Shown: positions 15,394 to 22,741 of the stretch, one piece after another | Numbering within the stretch: the stretch's first letter is position 1 | How the letters are laid out: each line of letters begins with the position of its first letter | Assembly: GCA_030831125.1 (NCBI GenBank) | Contig: JAURLQ010000138.1 | Location: 1 to 34,155 of the forward strand | Direction of reading: 5' to 3' | Source of the DNA: Gammaproteobacteria bacterium | GTDB taxonomy: Bacteria; Pseudomonadota; Gammaproteobacteria; Pseudomonadales; Pseudohongiellaceae | DNA length: 34,155 nt | Made by a program: the position numbers and the translations under genes | Notes under the pieces: model-generated | Database searches by the model: none | What the model was told of the DNA's origin: nothing | Seen by the model: the letters and a program-made list of their open reading frames with translations, nothing else

Positions 15394-16245
15394 TCAGTCC
15401 CAGAGCGCTTCTGCGTGATGGATAATGTGATCAGCTATGAATGAAGCGATGAAAAAGTAGCTGTGATCATAACCGGCGTGCATGCGCAGGGTCAGCGGAT
15501 GTTTTGCTGCCTGACATGCAGCCTGCAGCAGTTCCGGTTTGAGCTGGCCTGCCAGGAAATTGTCATCCTGACCCTGGTCAACCAGTATATGGAGCCTTTC
15601 TTTCGCGCCGGGAATCAGCGCACAGGTATCATACTGTTCCCAGTCGGCCTTGTTGCTGCCAATGTAATTGCCCAGAGCCTTTTCGCCCCAGGGGCAGTTC
15701 ATGGGTGAGCAGATAGGAGAAAATGCAGAAACAGCCTTGTATACGCCGGGATTCTTCAGCGCAATGGTCAGGGCGCCATGGCCTCCCATAGAGTGACCCA
15801 TTATTGAACAGTTTGCTGTATCAAGCGGCAGGTTGCTGTGTTCCAGTACCTTGGGCAATTCACTCGTGACGTAATCATACATGTGGTAATTCTTTGACCA
15901 GGGATTCTGGGTGGCGTTCACATAGAATCCGGCACCAAGTCCGAAGTCGTAGGCCTTTTCCGGGTCATCAGGCACATCATCACCGCGAGGGCTGGTATCG
16001 GGACATACAATGGCAACACCAGCTTCTGCTGCATACTGCTGAGCGCCGGCTTTCTGCACAAAATTGTCATCCGTGCAGGTGAGGCCAGACAGCCAGTAAA
16101 TTACGGGAACCTTGCTGCCTTCCTTTGCATTGGGAGGCAGGAATACAGAAAAGATCATGTTGCAGCCAAGCACACTGGATGCATGTTTGAATTTGATCTG
16201 TTGTCCGCCAAACATCCTGTTGGCGCTGACTTGTTCAAGACTCAT
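15394..16245 (-). CDS. fghA: S-formylglutathione hydrolase
   Basis: 283-aa cytosolic esterase that splits S-formylglutathione into formate and glutathione, the second step of glutathione-dependent formaldehyde detoxification. It has the alpha/beta-hydrolase fold with nucleophile S152 in MGHSMGGHGAL, the acid at about D227/D228 in DQGQDDNFLAGQLKP and H261 in GYDHSYFF. The N-terminal VIYWLSGLTCTDDNFVQKAG and the DTSPRGDDVPDD loop are typical of the family. AGAGGT precedes the ATG. The preceding enzyme of the pathway is the next gene upstream (16431-17534), but a terminator lies between, so fghA may have its own promoter or depend on read-through. Confidence 0.96.
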   Translation of the reverse strand: MSLEQVSANRMFGGQQIKFKHASSVLGCNMIFSVFLPPNAKEGSKVPVIYWLSGLTCTDDNFVQKAGAQQYAAEAGVAIVCPDTSPRGDDVPDDPEKAYDFGLGAGFYVNATQNPWSKNYHMYDYVTSELPKVLEHSNLPLDTANCSIMGHSMGGHGALTIALKNPGVYKAVSAFSPICSPMNCPWGEKALGNYIGSNKADWEQYDTCALIPGAKERLHILVDQGQDDNFLAGQLKPELLQAACQAAKHPLTLRMHAGYDHSYFFIASFIADHIIHHAEALWD

Positions 16246-16385
16246 GGTAATACCTCTTTGTTGGCAGCTTGCGTTTCACAAGACTGACGTGCAGGTGTCA
16301 GAGTAAACCTGCCGTTAAGTATCGATCAGGGCTGGTGCGGATGAAGGTTCACTCTTGCACCTTCCAGCAGACAGCATCTTCAGAA

Positions 16386-16416
16386 ATAAAAAAGGGGCCA
16401 GGTGACTGACCCCTTC
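16386..16416 (-). terminator. Intrinsic terminator after frmA
   Basis: On the minus strand GGGGTCAG pairs with CTGGCCCC (one G-T wobble) around the loop TCAC, followed by a run of T (plus-strand A-run at about 16384-16393). It sits 15-20 bases after the frmA stop and ahead of fghA. Confidence 0.85.
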
Positions 16417-16430
16417 GGTTACTGCTTTGC

Positions 16431-17534
16431 TCAGTAGATTACTACGGAGCGGATACTTTCGCCTGCATGCATCAGGTGGAAAGCATCGTTGATCTTGTCC
16501 AGTGGCATGGTGTGGGTGATCATTTCGTCGATCTTGATCTTCTTGTCCATGTACCAGTCCACGATTTTCGGTACGTCGGTACGGCCACGGGCACCACCGA
16601 ATGCTGTGCCACGCCAGGAGCGTCCGGTTACCAGTTGGAAGGGGCGAGTGGAAATTTCCTGACCTGCTCCTGCCACACCGATGATGAAGGATTGTCCCCA
16701 GCCCTTGTGGGTACATTCCAGCGCCTGACGCATGACTTTTACATTGCCGATACATTCGAAGCTGTAGTCAACACCACCAGTCATCTGGACGATGTGATCC
16801 ACAACGCTCTCGACATCCTTCGGATTGATGAAGTCGGTCATGCCGAACTGCTTGCCGAGTGCTTCACGTTTCGGGTTCAGGTCGATACCGATTATGCGGC
16901 TGGCGCCGGCCAGTTTTGCACCCTGGATTACGTTGAGGCCAATACCACCCAGACCGAAAACGGCAACAGTGGAGCCTATTTCAACCTTGGCCTGGAAGAC
17001 CACGGCACCTACACCAGTGGTAACACCACAACCGATGTAGCAGATGGTTTCAAAGGGAGCGTCTTCACGAACCTTGGCCAGTGAAATTTCGGGTAGTACG
17101 GTGTAGTTGGAAAAGGTGGAGCAGCCCATGTAATGCAGAATGGGTTTGCCTTCAAAGGAGAAGCGGCTGGTGCCATCAGGCATCAGGCCTTTGCCCTGGG
17201 TTGAACGCACTTTCTGGCACAGGTTGGTACGGGGATGCAGACAGTATTCGCATTCACGACATTCGGCAGTGTAAAGCGGAATCACGTGGTCGCCTTTTTT
17301 CAGACCCTTGACGCCAGGGCCTACATCGACCACAACGCCTGCACCTTCATGACCAAGAATTGCGGGGAAGGCGCCTTCAGGATCGTCTCCGCTAAGGGTG
17401 AAGGCATCGGTATGGCAAACGCCGGTAGCCTTGAGTTCTACAAGGACTTCACCTTCCTTCGGTCCTTCTACATCCACTTCGACAATTTCGAGTGGTTTGC
17501 CGGCCCCGAAGGCAACTGCTGCACGTGATTTCAT
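16431..17534 (-). CDS. frmA: S-(hydroxymethyl)glutathione dehydrogenase / class III alcohol dehydrogenase
   Basis: 367-aa NAD-dependent zinc enzyme that oxidises the spontaneous formaldehyde-glutathione adduct to S-formylglutathione; relatives also reduce S-nitrosoglutathione. Catalytic zinc ligands are C40 ([12 protein letters not shown]), H62 (GHEGAGVV) and C169 (IGCGVTTG). Structural zinc ligands are C92, C95, C98 and C106 ([18 protein letters not shown]). The NAD site is GLGGIG at 194-199. The ATG at 17534 has AAAGGAAA before it; the frame runs further upstream to 17648 without family similarity. No frmR-type regulator is adjacent. A weak TATATT (plus bases 17667-17672) may be its -10 box. 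Works with fghA downstream. Confidence 0.97.
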   Translation of the reverse strand: MKSRAAVAFGAGKPLEIVEVDVEGPKEGEVLVELKATGVCHTDAFTLSGDDPEGAFPAILGHEGAGVVVDVGPGVKGLKKGDHVIPLYTAECRECEYCLHPRTNLCQKVRSTQGKGLMPDGTSRFSFEGKPILHYMGCSTFSNYTVLPEISLAKVREDAPFETICYIGCGVTTGVGAVVFQAKVEIGSTVAVFGLGGIGLNVIQGAKLAGASRIIGIDLNPKREALGKQFGMTDFINPKDVESVVDHIVQMTGGVDYSFECIGNVKVMRQALECTHKGWGQSFIIGVAGAGQEISTRPFQLVTGRSWRGTAFGGARGRTDVPKIVDWYMDKKIKIDEMITHTMPLDKINDAFHLMHAGESIRSVVIY

Positions 17535-17894
17535 GGAAAATTTCCTTTTGTTTTGGTGAATTGAATTCTTGGCTGCCCGACTAATGCCTGTTGTCTGTGT
17601 CCCTCCTTGTACAGAAGGAACAGCAACACCACCCCTGAAGAGGACCAAGGCAGCTCAGAGCGGGCAAATATAGCGTCTTGAATCAGTGATGGGTAGTCCG
17701 TGAGCAGCAGTGCACAGTAATTTCATGCTGTAAATGTGTGCAGACCGATTACGCACCCCCGAACAGCACCACAATTACCTGTCCAGAATCGGCTATAAAT
17801 GGCGAGACTGCCAACAATCGGTATAATGCCCGGCTTTTGCGGGGCTCAGACAGCAGCCCCAGGTGCCCGGATCAGAATTTGAAGAGGAATATCC
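17535..17894. other. Divergent regulatory spacer between frmA and the ferredoxin gene
   Basis: 360 bases without a convincing gene. It holds the likely ferredoxin promoter (TATAAT, 17822-17827) and, on the minus strand, a weak TATATT for frmA. TCCTT/AAGGA around 17602-17617 is a minor dyad. Short frames across it lack ribosome sites and resemble nothing. Confidence 0.5.
17822..17860 (+). promoter_or_regulatory. Ferredoxin promoter -10 box and leader hairpin
   Basis: TATAAT (17822-17827) is a perfect -10 box; the -35 region about 17 bases upstream is poor, so an activator may be needed. The predicted leader of about 60 bases contains GGGGCT (17841-17846) and AGCCCC (17855-17860), a 6-bp hairpin ahead of the ribosome site GAAGAGGAA. 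Confidence 0.45.
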
Positions 17895-18215
17895 ATGCCC
17901 CAGATCATCTATGTCAACCATGACGGATCAAGTATTGAAGTCGAAGTTCCCGCCGGAACCTCGGTCATGCAGGGTGCCGTGGATAACCTGATCGATGGGA
18001 TCGTTGGCGAGTGTGGCGGTTCCTGCAGTTGTGCCACCTGCCATTGCTATGTGGACGAAGCCTGGCTGGGTAAACTGACCCCACCCGATGGCATGGAAAG
18101 GGATATGCTCGAATGTGTGCTGGAACCCCGCGCGAACAGCAGATTGAGCTGCCAGATTGTTGTAACAGAAGCCCTTGACGGGATGGTAGTGAACCTGCCT
18201 GAGTCCCAGTTTTGA
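17895..18215 (+). CDS. 2Fe-2S ferredoxin, adrenodoxin/putidaredoxin type
   Basis: 106-aa soluble electron carrier. Cluster ligands are C40, C46, C49 and C86, in GECGGSCSCATCHCYV and RLSCQIVV: the Cys-x5-Cys-x2-Cys spacing of the vertebrate-type ferredoxins that serve cytochrome P450s and some Fe-S assembly steps. It has extra cysteines at 44, 51 and 74. GAAGAGGAA precedes the ATG. It stands alone: no P450, reductase or isc gene is adjacent, so its partner is elsewhere. The N-terminal MPQIIYVNHDGSSIEVEVP is normal for the family. An intrinsic terminator follows at 18331. Confidence 0.95.
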   Translation: MPQIIYVNHDGSSIEVEVPAGTSVMQGAVDNLIDGIVGECGGSCSCATCHCYVDEAWLGKLTPPDGMERDMLECVLEPRANSRLSCQIVVTEALDGMVVNLPESQF

Positions 18216-18330
18216 TCGCTTTTCGAAAAAATTTTCATTTTCATGGAACTTTTCGTGAACGGGACACACTAAAGCAGTGTGTGAAGGATTTTCCCCCTGA
18301 ACACTCTCCCCAAATGATGATGATGAGTTC

Positions 18331-18358
18331 AAAGCCCGGCTAAGCCGGGCTTTTTTTT
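18331..18358 (+). terminator. Intrinsic terminator after the ferredoxin gene
   Basis: AAAGCCCGGC (18331-18340), loop TAA, GCCGGGCTTT (18344-18353), then continuing T's to 18358. A textbook hairpin plus T-run, about 115 bases beyond the ferredoxin stop, leaving an unusually long 3' untranslated stretch. Confidence 0.92.
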
Positions 18359-18424
18359 GCTCTGTGTCACATTTATCCGGAATTGCAGCCAATTCATGGA
18401 CTTTTGTGAGTCACTTAACAGTCC

Positions 18425-18694
18425 ATGAAGCCCGGCAGCTGTAAATTCACCCTGCAACAAACGCAATTTCACAGGTGGCAGGCCATGAGCCAGATGATCA
18501 AGCAATGCAGTCCAGCCGAGATGTACTTCCGGGCAACACTCGCACAAGTCAGCCCGCAAGCCGGTAGTGCCAGCACACTCCAGGATCTGGTCGATATCCT
18601 CAGTAGTACCTGCAGTATCAAAGAAGAAGAAAAGGAGCCGGGTTGGTTGTCGCAGCCCAACCGCATGCCTGAAGGAGCAATGCTGGCTGTTTGA
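18425..18694 (+). CDS. Doubtful small open frame, 89 aa
   Basis: The only frame on the plus strand in the 490-base gap between the ferredoxin and MobA-like genes (18216-18705). It would encode 89 aa with a fairly ordinary composition (MSQMIKQCSPAEMYFRATLA, STLQDLVDILSSTC, KEEEKEPGW). There is no clear ribosome site before the ATG, no recognisable domain, and an antisense frame covers the same bases, so I cannot tell whether it is real. It starts just after the ferredoxin terminator and runs convergently into the MobA-like gene. Apart from this frame and the terminator, the gap shows nothing. Confidence 0.25.
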   Translation: MKPGSCKFTLQQTQFHRWQAMSQMIKQCSPAEMYFRATLAQVSPQAGSASTLQDLVDILSSTCSIKEEEKEPGWLSQPNRMPEGAMLAV

Positions 18695-18705
18695 ACTTCC
18701 CATTC

Positions 18706-19266
18706 TCAGAGATCTTGCGGGGTATCTATGTCCCGGAGTATGCCCGGATCATCGACTGCAAGGGTCTTCAGATTCACCGAATCGTCCCTGAACAGAGCTC
18801 TTGCGCCCTGATCACCCTGCGCCTTTGACAGCCTGTCGAAATACTGCCTGCCGATACCAACTGGATTTCCACGTTTACCCTTGTATTGCGGCACCACCAG
18901 ATTATCCGGACCAAGCTGTTGCCTGATGGCTGTATAGGACTCCGCAGTGACCCAGGGCATATCTGCCAGCGCTACCAGGGCAGCATCCCAATCCCGGGCA
19001 ACTGAAAGCCCGGCAGCAAGACTGTATCCCATTCCTTTCCCTGACTCTGGTGCATAGACAATTTGCCAGTCATCACCAATCAGGCTTGAAAGCGATTTAT
19101 CTCCGTCCGACAGCACTACCAGTTTTTCGCAGAAGCCATCAGGGATGTTTGCCAGCACATGCTGCAGCAGAAACTTGTCCCCGAATCCTGAAAGACGTTT
19201 GTCACTGCCAAAGCGTTTGCTGCTTCCGGCAGCCAGTACCAGGCAACCCACATTGGTTCCTGTCAT
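18706..19266 (-). CDS. MobA-like nucleotidyltransferase (MocA-type, molybdenum cofactor)
   Basis: 186-aa NTP transferase. The N-terminal nucleotide loop is CLVLAAGSSKRFGSDKRL, followed by a Rossmann-like core with LVALADMPWVTAES, whose Asp binds the metal, and GKRGNPVGIGRQYFD near the cofactor site. Members of this branch attach CMP or GMP to molybdopterin for xanthine-oxidase-type enzymes. The stop of xdhC lies two bases before its ATG, so both are one unit. No molybdoenzyme structural gene is in the window. Whether it transfers CMP (MocA) or GMP (MobA) cannot be decided here, though XdhC linkage favours MocA. Confidence 0.87.
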   Translation of the reverse strand: MTGTNVGCLVLAAGSSKRFGSDKRLSGFGDKFLLQHVLANIPDGFCEKLVVLSDGDKSLSSLIGDDWQIVYAPESGKGMGYSLAAGLSVARDWDAALVALADMPWVTAESYTAIRQQLGPDNLVVPQYKGKRGNPVGIGRQYFDRLSKAQGDQGARALFRDDSVNLKTLAVDDPGILRDIDTPQDL

Positions 19267-19268
19267 CT

Positions 19269-20225
19269 TCAGGAGCCGTTCTTGCCGGCCCGGAGACTGG
19301 TCAGTTCCGCCAGTATGGCTACGGCGATTTCTGGTGGGGTTTTGCTGCCTATGGACAGGCCCACCGGCGCATGCAGTCTGGCAATCTGCGCTTCATCAAG
19401 GTCCAGGGCAAGCAGTCTTTTGCGTCGATCTGCTGAAGTGCGCATTGATCCCATGGCGCCAACATAGAAAGCGTCGGATGGCAACGCTTCCATCAGGGCC
19501 ATGTCATCTATCCGGGGATCATGGCACAGTGCAACGATTGCAGTTTGCTGATCGAGCTGTTTGCTGCGCAGCCAGTCGTCCGGCAAGCTGGCAACAACGC
19601 GGGCACGGGATTGCGGGGCATTATTGACCAGCTCTTCGCGTGGATCGCAAACTTCTACTTCATAGTCGAGTGTGTGCGCCATTTCGGCGAGATACCAGGC
19701 AACCTGCACTGCACCTATCAGCAGCAGCTGGAATGAGGGGCCGTAGGTATGCACCATCTTGCCCTCATTCACGGCAATGGGTGTGAATTTTTCAACAGGA
19801 ACAAGTGTGGTTTCACCACTGGCGATATCCACATGCCGGGCGATCAGTTCACGCATGGCGACCCTTTCAGAAAGATCCAGGTACAGATCAGCAAGTTTCG
19901 GGCTGACAGGTTCTACAAGGACTTCCAGGCTGCCGCCGCACGGCAGTCCGAGTTTCAGGACATCTTCAACGGCAACCCCGTAACGAATGAGCTGTGGTTT
20001 GTAGCTGGCCAGTTCTCCCTTGAAAATGCTTTCCCTGAGATTGTCTTCCACACAACCTCCGGAAAGTGAGCCGCAATACAGGCCATCTTCATTGCAGGCC
20101 AGCAAAGAACCGGCAGGGCGGGGAGATGAGCCGAAAGTTTCGGTAATGGTACACAGCCAGCATTGTTTTGATGCCTGAAGCCATTGGCTGAGTTGACTGA
20201 GTACCTGTTGATCCAGACTGTTCAT
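19269..20225 (-). CDS. XdhC/CoxI family molybdoenzyme maturation protein
   Basis: 318-aa protein of the XdhC/CoxI family, which binds molybdenum cofactor and helps insert its sulfurated form into xanthine-oxidase-type enzymes. The N-terminal CoxI domain shows CTITETFGSSPRPAGSLLA, GSLSGGCVEDNL and LGLPCGGSLEVLVEP, with the conserved Cys residues in SGGCVE and GLPCGG. The C-terminal Rossmann domain (from about 165) reads LLLIGAVQVAWYLAEMA, then EVEVCDPREELV, AIVALCHDPRIDD and FYVGAMGSMRTSADRRKRL. The usual GAGHV turn is GAVQV here, a variant I believe some XdhC subgroups share. It partners the MobA-like gene two bases downstream. Confidence 0.9.
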   Translation of the reverse strand: MNSLDQQVLSQLSQWLQASKQCWLCTITETFGSSPRPAGSLLACNEDGLYCGSLSGGCVEDNLRESIFKGELASYKPQLIRYGVAVEDVLKLGLPCGGSLEVLVEPVSPKLADLYLDLSERVAMRELIARHVDIASGETTLVPVEKFTPIAVNEGKMVHTYGPSFQLLLIGAVQVAWYLAEMAHTLDYEVEVCDPREELVNNAPQSRARVVASLPDDWLRSKQLDQQTAIVALCHDPRIDDMALMEALPSDAFYVGAMGSMRTSADRRKRLLALDLDEAQIARLHAPVGLSIGSKTPPEIAVAILAELTSLRAGKNGS

Positions 20226-20374
20226 GATGCAGAAATAGTTTCCTGGTGCATTGGAAAGCCGGGTGATTATACGGGAAACAAAAGAGATGGGTGACTGTGG
20301 CAGGTCAATCCATCCTGCCCTCCATCACCGGCGTCCATGCCGGTTCAGCGGAATTGGCAAATATGGTGAGAGTG

Positions 20375-20396
20375 GAACCGGCTGTTAACCCGGTTC
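20375..20396. other. Hairpin overlapping the phoH stop codon
   Basis: GAACCGG (20375-20381) and CCGGTTC (20390-20396) form a 7-bp stem whose loop contains the phoH stop. ACCGGC/GCCGGT lies about 35-50 bases further downstream. No T-run follows on the minus strand, so it is a possible stability hairpin rather than a clear terminator. Confidence 0.35.
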
Positions 20397-21203
20397 GTAA
20401 CGGTCGAGTATGTGACGTACCAGACCACTTCTTACTATGTCGCAGCGCTCGAAAGCATGCACATGCACACCCGGCAGGTCGCGCAGGCGCTCGATTGCAT
20501 CTGCAAGGCCGTTAGGCCCCCGGATATCGCTTTGGCGTATGTCTCCATTGATCACTACCCTGGAATTTTCCCCAATACGGGTAAGAAACATTTTCATCTG
20601 TTCAGGTGTTGTGTTCTGAGCCTCATCAAGAATGACAAAGGTGTTGTTGTTGAAGGTTTTGCCGCGCATGTAGGCCAGAGGAGCGCCAACGATACGACCG
20701 TGTCGCAGACAATAATCCACCACTCCCTGTCCCAGTCTTTCATTGAGGATGTCCCGGAAGGCATCTATATAAACTGCATATTTGTCTTCCAGCTCTCCGG
20801 GCAGAAAACCCAGATGTTCACCGGCTTCAACCGCAGGTCTTGTCAGGATGATACGTTCAATGCGACCAGACTCCAGTGCTTCAGCTGCCAATGCTCCGGC
20901 ACAATAGGATTTGCCGGTGCCGGCCGGTCCTATGCCGAAAGTCAGGCAGTTGTTCTTGATGGCATTGATGTAACTTTGCTGGGCTTCTGTTCGTGCCGTG
21001 AGCGGCGAACGGATTCGATGGGGAGAGTAGGCTGTCGCGAGCTGGTTGCTGCGAGAAGAGATGTCGACGATGTTGCTGTCTTCGTACTGTTTGCTGCGTT
21101 TGCCTTTCGATCTTGAGTCCTTGCGTCTTGTTTCCCGGTAATGTTGGGACTCGTGTTCACCGTTGAATTTGAGCTGACGTTTTGCATGAGCTCTTCTTGC
21201 CAT
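20385..21203 (-). CDS. phoH: PhoH family ATPase
   Basis: 272-aa P-loop ATPase of the PhoH family, resembling E. coli PhoH rather than YbeZ in its N-terminal basic tail and lack of a KH-like module. Residues 1-70 are rich in Arg, Lys and Ser (RRAHAKRQLK, RRKDSRSKGKRSKQ), suggesting RNA contact. The helicase-like core has Walker A GPAGTGKS, TRPAVEAGEHLGFLPG, AYMRGKTFNN, Walker B FVILDEAQN and the VINGDIRQSD motif. GGAGG stands seven bases before the ATG. YbeY is not adjacent. The family's cellular role (RNA metabolism, phosphate stress) is still loosely defined. Confidence 0.9.
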   Translation of the reverse strand: MARRAHAKRQLKFNGEHESQHYRETRRKDSRSKGKRSKQYEDSNIVDISSRSNQLATAYSPHRIRSPLTARTEAQQSYINAIKNNCLTFGIGPAGTGKSYCAGALAAEALESGRIERIILTRPAVEAGEHLGFLPGELEDKYAVYIDAFRDILNERLGQGVVDYCLRHGRIVGAPLAYMRGKTFNNNTFVILDEAQNTTPEQMKMFLTRIGENSRVVINGDIRQSDIRGPNGLADAIERLRDLPGVHVHAFERCDIVRSGLVRHILDRYEPG

Positions 21204-21785
21204 AGTACTGCCTCCGCTGAATTACTGAAAAGTACGGGTTTACTGCATGGCACACACCACAACGCACAATAAGCCGGTTCTGGCCTTGTTGTCGGGGTGG
21301 TAGATGAATTTTAGGCGGTGACGAGTACCCTCCCGGCAGACCTGCTGCCATGTGGCACTCTATAGTGAGGCTGGGCTCTCAAACTGACCACTCATTCATG
21401 GCTGCAGCTCCCTGGGAGATTGCAGACAAAGGCATGAGAGCCCGGTCATTTCGCAACATAACGCTTACGTTTGGTTGCCTTGAGAAGACTCAAGTCTGCC
21501 ACAGGGAAATATGGCAGGCAATTAAATTGAAGCCTTTGCCCCCAATATATTTTTCAATTGATTGTGGTGGAGGATTTGTGTGCCTGCAAAGTACTGCAGG
21601 CAGACAAAATCCATCCTGTATGCACCATATTGGTTCCCTGCTCAAAACCTCCCGGAGCCGGATCCTGGAATTCGATTGCTGGTTGGAGCCAGTTACATCG
21701 GTCAAAAATACATGACTGGTGAAACACGGCCCGATACTGGGGTATGCTTGCAATCCTTGCTTACAGGACTATCCAGGGGGATGCC
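21204..21785. other. Long gene-poor region with nested inverted repeats
   Basis: 582 bases between the divergent phoH and metallo-hydrolase genes. Frames up to 121 aa exist on both strands but overlap each other and lack ribosome sites. The middle is AT-rich and symmetrical: GTCTGCC (21494-21500) matches GGCAGAC (21599-21605); AATTGAA (21525-21531) matches TTCAATT (21553-21559); TGCCTGCA (21581-21588) matches TGCAGGCA (21595-21602) around AAGTAC. This could be an untranslated structured RNA, a remnant of a small element, or a regulatory region. Confidence 0.45.
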
Positions 21786-22691
21786 ATGAAAGTCTTTTCC
21801 AGAATCTTCATTCTGTCTGCAGCAATGACAAGTGCTGCTGCAGTATCAGCACAGCAGGATTTCAGCAATGTGCAGATTGTTCCCCATTCACTGGGTGACG
21901 GACTTTATTTCCTCGAAGGGCAGGGTGGCAATATCGGGGTATCTGTAGGAGACGACGGCGTTTTCCTGATTGATGACCAGTTTGCTCCCCTTACTGAGAA
22001 GATCATTGCCGCAGTTGCTTCGCTAAGCGACCAGCCAATCCGGTTTCTGCTCAATACCCATTACCACGGCGATCATGTAGGTGGTAACCAGAATCTGGGT
22101 CAGGCCGGTGTTGTAATCATTTCGAATGAAAATGTTCGCACCAGACTGCAGGCCGGTTTTACCAATGGTGATCTGCAAAGGGCGTTGACCTCGGAACAAA
22201 AGGCAGGACTGCCCGTGATAACCTATGCAGACAGTATCGATCTGCATCTCAATGGCCATGATATCCATGCCTTCCATGTTGCTCCTGCACATACTGACGG
22301 CGACTCTTTTGTGGTTTTCCGCGATGCGAACCTCATTCACACAGGCGACGTGTTCCGTACTACGGGTTACCCGAGAGCAGATGGCAACGCCAATGGTTCT
22401 TTCTATGGCATCATGGCCGGTTATGAGATACTGCTGGATATATCAGATGAAAACACCAGATTCCTGCCGGGTCATGGGGTGGTCAGTGACAGGAATGAAG
22501 TGGCATCACAGCTGCAGATGTTCACCACGATACGCGATCGGGTAAAGGCAGGTGTCGACGCTGGCATGACCCTGGAGCAGATACAGGCATCCAAACCTAC
22601 CGCAGAATATGATGCACAGTGGTCGGCTGGTGTCGCTACTGCCGGTGATGATCTGGTTGCCGTTATCTACGGCGAACTCCGCTCCATGTAG
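21786..22691 (+). CDS. Exported metallo-beta-lactamase-fold hydrolase
   Basis: 301 aa from ATG 21786, with AGGGGG upstream; the frame extends to 21744. A signal peptide (MKVFSRIFILSAAMTSAAAV, then SAQQ) sends it to the periplasm. The dinuclear metal motif is NTHYHGDHVGG with H92, H94, D96 and H97; further ligands are the His in APAHTDGDS, the Asp in LIHTGDVF and the His in LPGHG. The substrate is unknown; relatives are mixed, including lactonases, thioesterases and rare beta-lactamases, and no beta-lactamase subclass signature is clear. It is 50 bases upstream of the HisA-like gene, so they could share a transcript. Confidence 0.9.
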   Translation: MKVFSRIFILSAAMTSAAAVSAQQDFSNVQIVPHSLGDGLYFLEGQGGNIGVSVGDDGVFLIDDQFAPLTEKIIAAVASLSDQPIRFLLNTHYHGDHVGGNQNLGQAGVVIISNENVRTRLQAGFTNGDLQRALTSEQKAGLPVITYADSIDLHLNGHDIHAFHVAPAHTDGDSFVVFRDANLIHTGDVFRTTGYPRADGNANGSFYGIMAGYEILLDISDENTRFLPGHGVVSDRNEVASQLQMFTTIRDRVKAGVDAGMTLEQIQASKPTAEYDAQWSAGVATAGDDLVAVIYGELRSM

Positions 22692-22741
22692 GCATCGGGG
22701 AGCCGGTAAAAAGGTTCCCTGTCCAGTACGGCTTCAATCAA

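Noticed and set aside
16467-17084. 205-aa plus-strand frame
   Set aside because: Antisense to frmA; no ribosome site and no family resemblance.
18329-18703. 124-aa minus-strand frame after the MobA-like gene
   Set aside because: Contains a low-complexity Phe run, runs into the ferredoxin terminator and has no ribosome site or domain.
21350-21753. 121-aa plus-strand and 87-aa minus-strand frames
   Set aside because: They overlap each other, lack ribosome sites and cross the inverted-repeat block.
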